19,215 nucleotides of DNA from Methanocorpusculum sp. (GCA_029987245.1 DALTWG010000033.1:1-19215); one strand, 5' to 3'. Shown: positions 7,029 to 14,508, counted from the first letter of the stretch. Program-made: numbers and translations. The notes: generated by a model from the letters alone, not told the origin.

Positions 7029-8321
7029 ATGGTTCAGAAAATTAACAACACTGGCAAAACTGAAACGACGGTTTTCGAAACATACGAAAGCAATGTCCGG
7101 TCTTACTGTAGAAAATACCCGGTAGTCTTTACCAAAGCAAAGGGCTCCCTCCTCTATGAAGAGAGCGGCAGGGAATATATTGACTTTCTTTGCGGCGCCG
7201 GCGCTGTAAACTACGGGCATAACAATGACTACATAAAAGAAAAAGTCATTGCATATTTCGCAGGCGACGGTCTGATTCACGGTCTTGATATGTATTCCGC
7301 TGCAAAAGCGGAGTTTATCGAGACGCTGGAACAGAAAATCCTCATTCCGCGCGGCTTTGACTACAAGATTCTTTTCCCGGGACCGACCGGTACCAACGCG
7401 GTTGAAGCGGCATTAAAAATCGCCCGCAAGGTTAAGCACCGGTCTAATATCATGGCGCTTATGGGTGGATTCCACGGCATGAGTCTGGGGTCTTTGGCGG
7501 TTACCACCGAATCGCTTGCCCGCGAGGCCTGCGGCATCGCTCTTGGCAACTGCACGCACGTTCCACACCCCTGCATGATGCCGGGCTTTGACACGATTGC
7601 CTACATCGAGATGCTCTTAAATGATGACCACTCAGGTGTCGACAAGCCGGCTGCCATTATTGTTGAATCGGTCCAGGGCGAGGGGGGCATTAACGTCCTT
7701 CCAGCGCAGTGGCTCAAAGATATCAGAGCGCTGTGCGACCGCCATGACATGCTTCTTATTCTCGATGAGATTCAGTCCGGCTGCGGCCGCTGCGGCTCGT
7801 TTTTCAGTTTCGAGCGCGCCGGCATAAAGCCGGATATTGTTGTAATGGCAAAATCCATCGGCGGCATGGGTATGCCTGCTGCCATTACGCTGGTAAAACC
7901 GGAGTATGATGTATTGGTCCCGGGCGAGCACAACGGCACTTTCAGAGGATTCCAGCCGGCGTTTGTCGCAGGAAAGGCGGCTTTGGAGCTTTTGGTCCGC
8001 GACAATCTTGAAGCCGAGGCGGCGCGCAAAGGTAAAATTATCGAGGAGTTCTTCGAGCGCAATCTGCCGTTAATTGACGGGCGTTTAAGCCATAGGGGTC
8101 TGGGGCTGATGCAGGGTGTTGACTGCGGTCTTCTTCCTGAAAAGACGGCGTTTAATATCAGAAAGCGGTGTTTCGAGAATGGTCTGATTCTGGAGCTTTC
8201 AGGTAGAGAGGACTGTGTGGTAAAGATTATGCCGGCGCTGACTATTCCTGACGAACTTTTAATGAAGGGTCTTGAGATTGTCAAAAAGTCGATGATTGAA
8301 GTAATCACCGGCAAATGCTAA
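7029..8321 (+). CDS. ectB: EctB-like L-2,4-diaminobutyrate:2-oxoglutarate aminotransferase
   Basis: The 430-residue product is a class III PLP-dependent aminotransferase. The N-terminal part (FETYESNVRSYCRKYPVVF, then GAGAVNYGHNN, GLIHGLDMYSAAK, FPGPTGTNAVEAALK) follows EctB closely. The cofactor site is D246 (LILDEIQSG) and Schiff-base lysine K275 (VMAKSIGGMGMP). EctB makes diaminobutyrate from aspartate semialdehyde using glutamate. The ATG at 7029 is preferred over the GTG at 7020 because GGAG (7017-7020) lies 8 nt upstream. Length is normal for the family. Odd points: no ectA or ectC is next to it, and the usual GRTG of the family reads GRCG. It may therefore make diaminobutyrate for something other than ectoine, or act on a related diamine. 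The gene name rests on family resemblance, and the substrate is not proven by sequence. Confidence 0.85.
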   Translation: MVQKINNTGKTETTVFETYESNVRSYCRKYPVVFTKAKGSLLYEESGREYIDFLCGAGAVNYGHNNDYIKEKVIAYFAGDGLIHGLDMYSAAKAEFIETLEQKILIPRGFDYKILFPGPTGTNAVEAALKIARKVKHRSNIMALMGGFHGMSLGSLAVTTESLAREACGIALGNCTHVPHPCMMPGFDTIAYIEMLLNDDHSGVDKPAAIIVESVQGEGGINVLPAQWLKDIRALCDRHDMLLILDEIQSGCGRCGSFFSFERAGIKPDIVVMAKSIGGMGMPAAITLVKPEYDVLVPGEHNGTFRGFQPAFVAGKAALELLVRDNLEAEAARKGKIIEEFFERNLPLIDGRLSHRGLGLMQGVDCGLLPEKTAFNIRKRCFENGLILELSGREDCVVKIMPALTIPDELLMKGLEIVKKSMIEVITGKC

Positions 8322-8341
8322 TTTTTTTGAACGGTTTTTTT
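8322..8341 (+). terminator. Double T-tract terminator after the aminotransferase
   Basis: Directly after the stop codon there are seven T's (8322-8328) and, after GAACGG, seven more (8335-8341). Two consecutive T-runs are typical of intrinsic termination by archaeal RNA polymerase. Confidence 0.7.
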
Positions 8342-8411
8342 ATCTGCTGATTCTTTTGCCGGTGCGCAATATTCATACGTTTCAAAGACCAATACTGATG
8401 TATCAAAATTA

Positions 8412-8444
8412 ATCTAATTCAAATTAGACTAATTTGGATTAGAT
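8412..8444. promoter_or_regulatory. Long inverted repeat upstream of the ATPase gene
   Basis: The left arm ATCTAATTCAAATT (8412-8425) and right arm AATTTGGATTAGAT (8431-8444) are inverted copies with one mismatch and a 5-bp spacer. Each half also holds a smaller palindrome (CTAATT..AATTAG and CTAAT..ATTAG). It ends 15 bp before the ATG at 8460, so it is either an operator over the promoter or start site, or a leader hairpin. Confidence 0.6.
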
Positions 8445-8459
8445 AAAAAATTGTTCCTT

Positions 8460-9860
8460 ATGATTGAGAACTTTATCGGAAGAGAAAAAGACCTGCAAAA
8501 TCTTGAAGACAACTACCATCTTGACCATGGATTTGTCGTGCTTTACGGAAGGCGCCGCGTGGGAAAAACCACCCTGATACAAAAGTTCATCGAAGATAAA
8601 TCCGCGCTGTACTTTTTTGCAACCGAAGAAACCGAAGCCGAAAACCGAAAGAATTTTGCAGACAGCCTTGCAGCGTTTACGGGTCACGAATATCTGCGTT
8701 CTGCCGCCTTTCCCGACTGGGAAAGTCTGTTTCGCATATTCGCCGAATACGCGGCCGACAGCAAAAAAATTCTGGTCATTGACGAATTCCAGAATCTGGC
8801 CTCAGTTAATCCCGCCTTTGCATCGGTGTTTCAGAAAATCTGGGACGGCATTCTCTCAAACTATCCGGTCATGGTTATTTTATGCGGCTCTTATATCCGG
8901 ATGATGACCGAACACACGTTGAGCGCTGCAAGTCCCTTATTTGGCAGGCGCACCGGTCAGATTTTATTAAAGCCGCTGACATTCTATGAGTATCTCAAGT
9001 ATTTTTCCGGCCGGAAATCCTTTGACGAAATAGTGACACTGTATGCCTTAACCGGGGGCGTTCCGAAATATCTGGAGTTTTTTGACAACAGAGAAAGCAT
9101 CTGGGCGAATCTGAAAAAACATGTCTTAAATCCGGGCGGATACCTGTACGAGGAACCTGTCTTCCTTCTGCAAAAGGAGGTTTCGGAAACCATTACCTAC
9201 TTTTCGATTCTGAAAGCGGTAAGCCTTGGCAACCGCAAACTTTCCGACCTTGCATCGGTGCTTGAGATGAAAGCAAACAGTTTAAGCCCGTATCTGAAAA
9301 ATCTGGAGGAATTAAGGCTCCTTGAACGGCGTGTTCCGGTAACAGAGCTCTATCCGGAAAAAAGCCGCAGAGGACTGTATTATATTACTGATTCCTTTAT
9401 GTTGTTCTGGTTTATGTTTGTTTATCCGAACCGGGGCGAGCTGGAACGCGGGCTCTATGAGGGGGTGCTTGAAAAAATCCGTGCAGGATTTGTGCAGCGG
9501 TTCCTTGCTTTTGTGTACGAAGACATCGCAAAGGAAATTTTTGTGCATCTGTGCGATGAGGGGGCTATTTCCTTTTCGCCGGTGAAAGCGGGCTCCTACT
9601 GGTCAAAGGAGACTGAAATCGATATCGCGGCGCTGGATGAAAACGGCCGGATTTTTGCCGGGGAATGCAAGTATCATGCGGGTTCTAAAAAAACCGGTGC
9701 ACGGGTGTATGCGGAGCTTGTTGAAAAATGCCGCGCCGAATTCGGCGGGCGTGAAGTTATCTGCGGGCTGTTTTCGAACAGCGGGTTTGATGAGGATGTG
9801 CTGAAAAATGCGGACGGGGTGTTTGTGAGTAAAAATAAGGTGGTAAAGGAAGAAAAATAA
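8460..9860 (+). CDS. Archaeal P-loop ATPase with DUF234/nuclease-like C-terminal domain
   Basis: A 466-residue protein of the archaeal ATPase_2/DUF234 group. The N-terminal FIGREKDLQNLE is the family signature, followed by the Walker A loop G30-RRRVGKT37 and Walker B ILVIDEFQN with D108/E109. The middle (about 240-300) looks like a winged helix (KLSDLASVLEMKANSLSPYL). The C-terminal part (about 320-466) has RGLYYITDSFMLFWFMFV, typical of DUF234, and E386-I-D388 followed by GE402-C-K404, the spacing of a PD-(D/E)XK nuclease-type active site. Family members are common and multi-copy in archaea; their function is not established, and links to mobile elements or DNA handling have been proposed. 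The start is the ATG at 8460; a TTG at 8451 would add three residues. The gene is apparently monocistronic and is preceded by a long inverted repeat. It converges with rbcL, leaving only 14 bp between stops. Confidence 0.9.
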   Translation: MIENFIGREKDLQNLEDNYHLDHGFVVLYGRRRVGKTTLIQKFIEDKSALYFFATEETEAENRKNFADSLAAFTGHEYLRSAAFPDWESLFRIFAEYAADSKKILVIDEFQNLASVNPAFASVFQKIWDGILSNYPVMVILCGSYIRMMTEHTLSAASPLFGRRTGQILLKPLTFYEYLKYFSGRKSFDEIVTLYALTGGVPKYLEFFDNRESIWANLKKHVLNPGGYLYEEPVFLLQKEVSETITYFSILKAVSLGNRKLSDLASVLEMKANSLSPYLKNLEELRLLERRVPVTELYPEKSRRGLYYITDSFMLFWFMFVYPNRGELERGLYEGVLEKIRAGFVQRFLAFVYEDIAKEIFVHLCDEGAISFSPVKAGSYWSKETEIDIAALDENGRIFAGECKYHAGSKKTGARVYAELVEKCRAEFGGREVICGLFSNSGFDEDVLKNADGVFVSKNKVVKEEK

Positions 9861-9874
9861 AATCCCCTGTCCTT

Positions 9875-11101
9875 TCAGCTGTCTCCCCACAGCTCTATCG
9901 CCTTCCTCAGCTCAGCATGCGTTTTGGCATACTCTTTTGCCGGCACGCCGGCAAAAGCCGCCTCGACCGCCTGCACCATAGACATCGCCCCGGCTGTGGT
10001 CCCGTCCGGGTGACCGTGAACCCCTCCGCCGGCCTGCAGAACGATTTCATTGCCCAGCGCCGCGACTTCGGCCGCAACTTTGCCCGGATGCAAACCGCCT
10101 GATGCGACCGGGAAGGTGGGGCGCAGCCCGCCGTAAGCCCCGGTAATCGCTTCATTGTCGCCGAGGACCTCGGCCGCTTTGCCGCCCATTTTGCCTGAAA
10201 CCGTGCCGGTATGCAGCTGGTCGCCGCCGAAATAACGCACCAGCTTTGCAATCGGCCGCATCGCGATGCCGTGGGCCGGATTGCGCGTTAAAGCCCCGTG
10301 CATTGTCCGGTGGACATGAATCGGGACATTGACCGCGGGGTCCTCTGCAAGCGCCTGGACCGCGGAAAATCCGGCCGTTAACACATCAACCATCAGCATA
10401 TTTGCCCCGGCTTTCACCGCGGCATGGGCAAGCTCTATTATTTTATCTCCGCCGGTTGTGATGTTTACGGCATAGAGCACCTTCTTGCCCGTCTTCGTCT
10501 CGGCCCTGTCAAGCGCCTGCATGACCGCTTCAAGCCGGGGCAACAGCGGGCAAAACGCCTGATTCGTAAGCGTCTCGTCGTCTTTTATCAAATCAAGCCC
10601 GCCCAGTGCGGCCGCATACGCGACCTCAGCCGTGTCTTTGACATTGAGCCCCACCTTCGGCTTGATAATCGTACCCACATGCGGTCTTCTGACGGTATCA
10701 GTTCCAACCAGACGCCGCACTCCTTCGATTCCGAATTTCGGCCCGCAGCCGGCAAGATTTGTAGGAATATCCATGTCAAGCAGGCGCACGGCCTCGAGTT
10801 TGCCCAGACCGAAGAGATTGCCGGCAATAACCGACAGATACTGCGGGATATTACCCGGCTCAAAAATCTCATTCGGATAAATCAGGCGGGCAATACAGCC
10901 GCCTTCAGCGTCGCCGTCCGCCGCGGGCTCCAGCCCGGCTACAACGCCGTCAAGCGCATGCACATAGGCCGTGCGGTCATTCACCGTAGAAAGCTTTGTC
11001 CAGGTGCCGGTTGTCTGCTCCTCGCAGATAGCCCGGGCGGCGAATTCGGGGGTAACCCCCGGTTTTGGTTTAAAGTAATAAGTTGCTGTTACGTCGTTCA
11101 T
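9875..11101 (-). CDS. rbcL: Form III ribulose-1,5-bisphosphate carboxylase (archaeal RuBisCO)
   Basis: The 408-residue protein fixes CO2 onto ribulose-1,5-bisphosphate, giving two 3-phosphoglycerate. In archaea this is the last step of AMP/nucleoside degradation, not a Calvin cycle. Visible active-site residues are N95 (SVIAGNLFG), K147 and K149 (GTIIKPKVGL), the carbamylated lysine K173 with D175/E176 (LDLIKDDE), H264-R265 with H268 (HVHRTMHG) and loop-6 lysine K304. The short N-terminus, absence of a small subunit gene and pairing with e2b2 support form III. The gene starts on the base right after the TAA of e2b2, with GGGGGA upstream as ribosome site, so the two are translated from one mRNA. 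An oddity is that loop 6 reads GKMGGK where most RuBisCOs have GKLEG. The T-rich stretch just past the stop (TTTTATTTTT, inside the 3' end of the opposing ATPase gene) may terminate it. Confidence 0.96.
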   Translation of the reverse strand: MNDVTATYYFKPKPGVTPEFAARAICEEQTTGTWTKLSTVNDRTAYVHALDGVVAGLEPAADGDAEGGCIARLIYPNEIFEPGNIPQYLSVIAGNLFGLGKLEAVRLLDMDIPTNLAGCGPKFGIEGVRRLVGTDTVRRPHVGTIIKPKVGLNVKDTAEVAYAAALGGLDLIKDDETLTNQAFCPLLPRLEAVMQALDRAETKTGKKVLYAVNITTGGDKIIELAHAAVKAGANMLMVDVLTAGFSAVQALAEDPAVNVPIHVHRTMHGALTRNPAHGIAMRPIAKLVRYFGGDQLHTGTVSGKMGGKAAEVLGDNEAITGAYGGLRPTFPVASGGLHPGKVAAEVAALGNEIVLQAGGGVHGHPDGTTAGAMSMVQAVEAAFAGVPAKEYAKTHAELRKAIELWGDS

Positions 11102-12058
11102 TTATTCATCCCCCATTAAAGTAAGCTGATTCTGCAGTTCTTCAATGCCCCAGCCGAGATACTCGCGCATAATGGTGTATGCAAGATGCGGCGGAAGAGC
11201 GCCCGCCTCGGTGATTATCATGTCAATATATTCAGGCGGCGTCACATCAAAAACCGGATTGCGCACCTTGACATACGGCAGCTTTGCCGCCTCTTCGGCG
11301 GGGAGGACTTCTGTAGACGGGCGCTCTTCTATCTGAATGAATTCGCCAAGCAAAGTGCGCGGGGCGAACTTAAAGGTCTCCGCTGCCACAATTACATTGC
11401 GTCTTGCTTCATGCGCGGCAAGCGCTATCTGGGAGGTGCCGATTTTGTTTACCACGGCGCCGTTGACCGTGATTGCGTCAGCCCCGACGATAACAAGGTC
11501 GGTCTCTTTCATCATTGTGCGCACGCAGGAGTCTACAATATACGTAGTCGGGATTTTATTGTCATTCAGGGTTTTGATAGTAAGCCGTCCCTGGTTCCAG
11601 GGCCGGACTTCGGTTGCAATAACCTCTATCTCTTTTCCCTGGCGTTTTGCCTCGATGATGCTTCCCAGCACGGCTTTGGAGTTGCAGTGCGTCATAATGA
11701 CGTCGCCGTCTTTTATGTGGTTTGCGCCGAGAACTGAAATGCGGTCAAGTGCGGTGCGCGATGACCAGATAAATTTGTTTGCGCGCTCGCGAAGCCGGTC
11801 GCGGGCTTCTTCTTCGGTCTGCGATGCAAGGACTTCGCGCATAATCAACTGCACGGCGTTGGGGAGTGAGACGGCTGTGGGCCGGGTTGCTAAAAGGATG
11901 CCTGCTGCGACTTTCATTTCGTGGACGAAGGTTTCGAGGTCGGATGCAGGCAGGGTTTCAGCATGGTCGCGCAGGGCTGCGGCTGCCTCGCGGGCGATTT
12001 TTCCGGCGCCGCGTATTTCCATGGTGCGGATTTGTCCGGCGGTTTCTTCAAGTGTCAT
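11102..12058 (-). CDS. e2b2: Ribose-1,5-bisphosphate isomerase
   Basis: The 318-residue protein belongs to the eIF2B-alpha/MtnA-like fold. It converts ribose-1,5-bisphosphate, made by AMP phosphorylase plus phosphorylation, into ribulose-1,5-bisphosphate, the RuBisCO substrate. Catalytic residues match the family: C125 in MTHCNS and D194 in IVGADAI. Further signatures are the RTALDRIS segment, VIATEVRPWNQG, and GTSQIALAAHEARRNV. Placement directly before rbcL with no intergenic base makes the pathway assignment firm and separates it from the related initiation factor and methylthioribose-phosphate isomerase. The third pathway enzyme, AMP phosphorylase, is not in the window. A TATA-like element (12084-12092) about 29 nt upstream of the ATG suggests a leaderless or nearly leaderless transcript. 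Confidence 0.94.
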   Translation of the reverse strand: MTLEETAGQIRTMEIRGAGKIAREAAAALRDHAETLPASDLETFVHEMKVAAGILLATRPTAVSLPNAVQLIMREVLASQTEEEARDRLRERANKFIWSSRTALDRISVLGANHIKDGDVIMTHCNSKAVLGSIIEAKRQGKEIEVIATEVRPWNQGRLTIKTLNDNKIPTTYIVDSCVRTMMKETDLVIVGADAITVNGAVVNKIGTSQIALAAHEARRNVIVAAETFKFAPRTLLGEFIQIEERPSTEVLPAEEAAKLPYVKVRNPVFDVTPPEYIDMIITEAGALPPHLAYTIMREYLGWGIEELQNQLTLMGDE

Positions 12059-12083
12059 GTGTATCTAATGATTGGGTTGTGAG

Positions 12084-12092
12084 AATAAATAG
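12084..12092 (-). promoter_or_regulatory. TATA box of the e2b2-rbcL unit
   Basis: Read on the minus strand this is CTATTTATT, centred about 29 nt upstream of the e2b2 ATG. Archaeal transcription begins about 25 nt downstream of the TATA centre, so the start site would fall within a few bases of the ATG. Confidence 0.5.
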
Positions 12093-12116
12093 TTAGGGGT
12101 TTGGGCAGGAAAAATT

Positions 12117-12410
12117 TCAGAGCAGTCCCTGATTTTTGAGCATATGTCTGTACTCATCCAGATTGAGCGTACAGGAAATATATGCCTGAAACTCTTCGAT
12201 TGTAGAAAAGCCGAGCTGGCGTTTCATTTTGGAAAGATTTGATGAAGAAATATCTCCCGCATTGTGACTGATTTTTGTACGAAGCGTCCGCTCAATTTTT
12301 CCATCCTCGCGCACATAGGTAAAAACGATATGGTCTTTGCCGCGGTCGGCTGTAAATCCTTTTTTCAATGCGGCTTTTTCAAAATCGCGCGCTTTCACCG
12401 TTGTTGACAT
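12117..12410 (-). CDS. HicA-like small protein, probable toxin of a TA pair
   Basis: The 97-residue product begins KARDFEKAALKKGFTADRG, followed by KDHIVFTYVREDGK and RTKISHN. This resembles the double-stranded RNA-binding-like fold of HicA toxins (a 'GF' turn, then a His in a strand, here H27). It is longer than classical HicA (about 60-80 residues), and the usual GSHH is replaced by GKDH. A helical C-terminal half (SKMKRQLGFSTIEEFQAYI, LNLDEYRHML) is extra. It overlaps the upstream gene by one base (TGATG), so translation is coupled. HicA toxins are mRNA interferases; that activity is an inference here. Alternatively it is a small RNA-binding protein without toxicity. Downstream, on the minus strand, a short T5 run may end the transcript. 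Confidence 0.75.
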   Translation of the reverse strand: MSTTVKARDFEKAALKKGFTADRGKDHIVFTYVREDGKIERTLRTKISHNAGDISSSNLSKMKRQLGFSTIEEFQAYISCTLNLDEYRHMLKNQGLL

Positions 12411-12808
12411 CAGTCGTTGTCCTGCTTTTTCAGATACGCTGCAATTTCATTCAGGTCCGCGTATTCCTCGACTTTTTTCCGGTCGGCGACGGATTTAGCA
12501 GAGCATTTGTCATCCGGATACGCAAAAACAAGGCGGGCGTATGTGTCAAGGTCATCAGCAAGGTCGCAAAGTGCCTCCTGATACGTTTCTCCATAGCCGT
12601 GCAGCGAGAGTTCATCGCTTTCAATACAGTACAGGTTATCCTCTGTGGCATAGAAGGATTTGAAGGAAAGAGGTTTTTTAAGCGTATGGATTCCTATTTT
12701 ATTGAGCGTGACAGAAGTGATGCCGGAAAAAACATCGGTCTTTTCCGACGGCTGACTGCTTTTTTTCGGCGTGTAAGGTATTTTGGATTCGTGCAGGTTA
12801 TCGCTCAT
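12410..12808 (-). CDS. HicB-like small protein, probable antitoxin
   Basis: The 132-residue product has a polar, low-complexity N-terminus (about 1-35). The core then reads LYCIESDELSLHGYGETYQEALCDLADDL, which follows the HicB pattern of a short strand, a glycine turn (GYGET) and an acidic helix. The C-terminal part (about 95-132) is charged and helical, ending EIAAYLKKQDND; I see no clear DNA-binding motif there. It precedes the HicA-like gene with a one-base overlap, the antitoxin-first order seen in some HicBA loci. It begins 9 bases after the pyrH stop, so it may be read from the pyrH promoter. TTATATAA overlaps the pyrH stop but is too close to the ATG for a standard leader. The antitoxin role is inferred from position and the partial match. 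Confidence 0.72.
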   Translation of the reverse strand: MSDNLHESKIPYTPKKSSQPSEKTDVFSGITSVTLNKIGIHTLKKPLSFKSFYATEDNLYCIESDELSLHGYGETYQEALCDLADDLDTYARLVFAYPDDKCSAKSVADRKKVEEYADLNEIAAYLKKQDND

Positions 12809-12817
12809 GCATACAAA

Positions 12818-13525
12818 TTATATAACCGGAAACACCGGCACCGTCTCCCCTACCACTGTTCCGCTGAACTCCCCGCCCGCCAGCGCCTTGACCACATTTT
12901 CCGGACTGCGCCCGTCTATTACCACTAGCGGAATGCCGCTTCTCTCCGTTACCTTCGCAGCCACCAGGTCGATAACCATATTCGAGCCCGCATTCATCTT
13001 TTCCTTCATGATGAGGTCGATTAACTCCTGCGGCTTCATGACATCAAACTTCTTTGCAGCCGGGTCCTTTTTCGGGTCGGCGGAATAAATGCCGTCAACC
13101 GCGGTTACATCAATCATCATTGAAGAGCCTGCCTCTTCTGCCAGCACTGCTGCAACCGCATCAGTGGTCTGACCCGGCGCAACGCCTCCCATCACGACAA
13201 TTTTACCTGTAACGCCGTACTCTTTTGCCTGAATATAGGATTCCGCCGCGCGCGGATACGCATATTCTCCCAGCGCGCCGATTAACAGACTTGCATTGAT
13301 TCTGGTTACCTTGATGCCGATTTCATCCGAAGTTGCTTCATCGAGCCCGATATCGCGGCACGCGCTGATGTATTTGCGGGCCTCGCCTCCGCCGCCGACG
13401 ACTACGTAACTCTGTATTCCGGCTTTGAATAGGGCAATGAGGACATCTGCCCATTCTTTTAATTTGTGCTGTTCAAGGGAGGGCACAACAATCGAGCCTC
13501 CTACGGAAAGTACAACCCGCTTCAT
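12818..13525 (-). CDS. pyrH: Uridylate (UMP) kinase, archaeal type
   Basis: The 235-residue protein phosphorylates UMP to UDP in pyrimidine nucleotide synthesis and belongs to the amino-acid-kinase fold. The N-terminal VVLSVGGSIVVP and YVVVGGGGEARKYI bind phosphate. The region GGVAPGQTTDAVAAVLAEE is the UMP-binding signature, and the nucleotide site includes TAVDGIYSADPKKDPAAKKF. Length and sequence match the archaeal group (about 225-240 residues) rather than the slightly longer bacterial PyrH. It is followed immediately by the HicB/HicA-like pair. No other pyrimidine gene is nearby. Confidence 0.95.
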   Translation of the reverse strand: MKRVVLSVGGSIVVPSLEQHKLKEWADVLIALFKAGIQSYVVVGGGGEARKYISACRDIGLDEATSDEIGIKVTRINASLLIGALGEYAYPRAAESYIQAKEYGVTGKIVVMGGVAPGQTTDAVAAVLAEEAGSSMMIDVTAVDGIYSADPKKDPAAKKFDVMKPQELIDLIMKEKMNAGSNMVIDLVAAKVTERSGIPLVVIDGRSPENVVKALAGGEFSGTVVGETVPVFPVI

Positions 13526-13640
13526 AGTACATACATATTGGCGCTATTGGGATTTATGGTATTTGGGTTGAAGGCGGCAAAAGAGATAGAGACAAAAACT
13601 ATATTATCTGATAAGAACAAAGTAGTAGTAGTGAGTAAGT

Positions 13641-13693
13641 CCTCCCCGAAAGAATGACCCTTCAGTATTGAAGGCGCTGACAATTACGGGAGG
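13641..13693. other. Nested hairpin between the DUF3800 gene and pyrH
   Basis: CCTCCC (13641-13646) pairs with GGGAGG (13688-13693), enclosing the perfect hairpin CCTTCA-GTAT-TGAAGG (13659-13674). It lies just after the DUF3800 stop on the minus strand, so it is probably a 3'-end structure of that transcript. It could also be part of the pyrH leader. Confidence 0.4.
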
Positions 13694-13699
13694 GGTCAC

Positions 13700-14341
13700 T
13701 TAAACATATGTCTTTTGTAATGCAGTTATTTCCAGTTTATCTTCAACCTCTGACCAGATTTCATTATCAGCACCGGGATTTTGATAATGAGAGTAAATAC
13801 AACCAGCAATAAAATCGGCTGCCTGAACGGGTTCTGATTTCAGCGAGTCAACTATTTCTATCTGTATTTTTACCGGATTTCCAGAGTGTATCGCACCGGC
13901 ATATTCACAAATCCCGACCTGCAGCCGCTCTTGAAAATAGGATGCTGTTCCGCGATCAATATGTATTATCCAGTTTTCTTCGTCAGGGTATTTTTCAATG
14001 ATTGTTGTGAGTAATGTAAAAAGGAGGTGATAATACGTTTCTCTGCGGTAAGGTTGTTCTTTTTGCGGGGCAGGAATCTTTTTTGCAGTTATTGCAGCAA
14101 ATGTACAGTTTTTTGAGCAGATGCTTTTCAGAACTTTGTTCTTAAGTTCAGCACTGCTGTTGCGGTATTTTATTTCACCGGGGAGTGTGTGTTTTGCACT
14201 TTTTTCTTTTTTTCTGATTCGGGTGATTATGCTGTCCAATTCATGTTTACTGTCAGTAAGTATTGCTGCAAGTACAAACCATGGCGAGGGAGATGGCGGA
14301 TATTTGCCCAAATCTCCGGATTCATCAATGCAGACATACAT
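13700..14341 (-). CDS. DUF3800 family protein
   Basis: The 213-residue protein has the family hallmarks: I5-D6-E7-S8-G9-D10 at the N-terminus, the acidic HIDRG (D129), D165 in IVDSLKS, and VQAADFIAGCIY with D176 near the C-terminus. The set of conserved acids in a strand/helix pattern suggests an RNase H-like metal-dependent fold. No substrate is established for the family; members are often found in phages, mobile elements and defence neighbourhoods. Here it stands alone between tRNA-Trp and pyrH, with a TATA box about 25 nt upstream of the ATG. The key acids are all present, so it is probably functional. Confidence 0.85.
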   Translation of the reverse strand: MYVCIDESGDLGKYPPSPSPWFVLAAILTDSKHELDSIITRIRKKEKSAKHTLPGEIKYRNSSAELKNKVLKSICSKNCTFAAITAKKIPAPQKEQPYRRETYYHLLFTLLTTIIEKYPDEENWIIHIDRGTASYFQERLQVGICEYAGAIHSGNPVKIQIEIVDSLKSEPVQAADFIAGCIYSHYQNPGADNEIWSEVEDKLEITALQKTYV

Positions 14342-14364
14342 TGTTATAGTGTTTGTTGTGATGG

Positions 14365-14372
14365 TATATTAA
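14365..14372 (-). promoter_or_regulatory. TATA box of the DUF3800 gene
   Basis: On the minus strand this reads TTAATATA, centred about 27 nt upstream of the ATG at 14341. That spacing predicts a leaderless mRNA. The rest of the gap to the tRNA shows nothing else. Confidence 0.5.
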
Positions 14373-14465
14373 GGATTTATTACGGATTTTTTCACGGACA
14401 ACAGTGAGGGACACGAGAGCGTAAACAATGATTATCAGATTAAAAATAACTCAGAAAACATCTTC

Positions 14466-14470
14466 AAAAA
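14466..14470 (-). terminator. T5 run after tRNA-Trp
   Basis: Three bases past the discriminator base the minus strand reads TTTTT, with a T4 and another T5 run shortly after. This is a normal archaeal stop signal for a tRNA transcript. Confidence 0.5.
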
Positions 14471-14508
14471 CGTGGGGTCGGTGAGATTTGAACTCACGAT
14501 CGACGGGT

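Noticed and set aside
10424..11119. 231-residue plus-strand frame opposite rbcL, and similar frames opposite e2b2 (11186-11737, 11337-12068)
   Set aside because: They are antisense to clearly real enzymes, with Arg/His-rich composition typical of shadows.
13466..13657. 63-residue plus-strand frame with a hydrophobic part and a charged tail, partly in the gap before pyrH
   Set aside because: It begins inside antisense pyrH, has no ribosome site, and its tail overlaps the start of the 13641-13693 hairpin. A decayed membrane protein end cannot be excluded.
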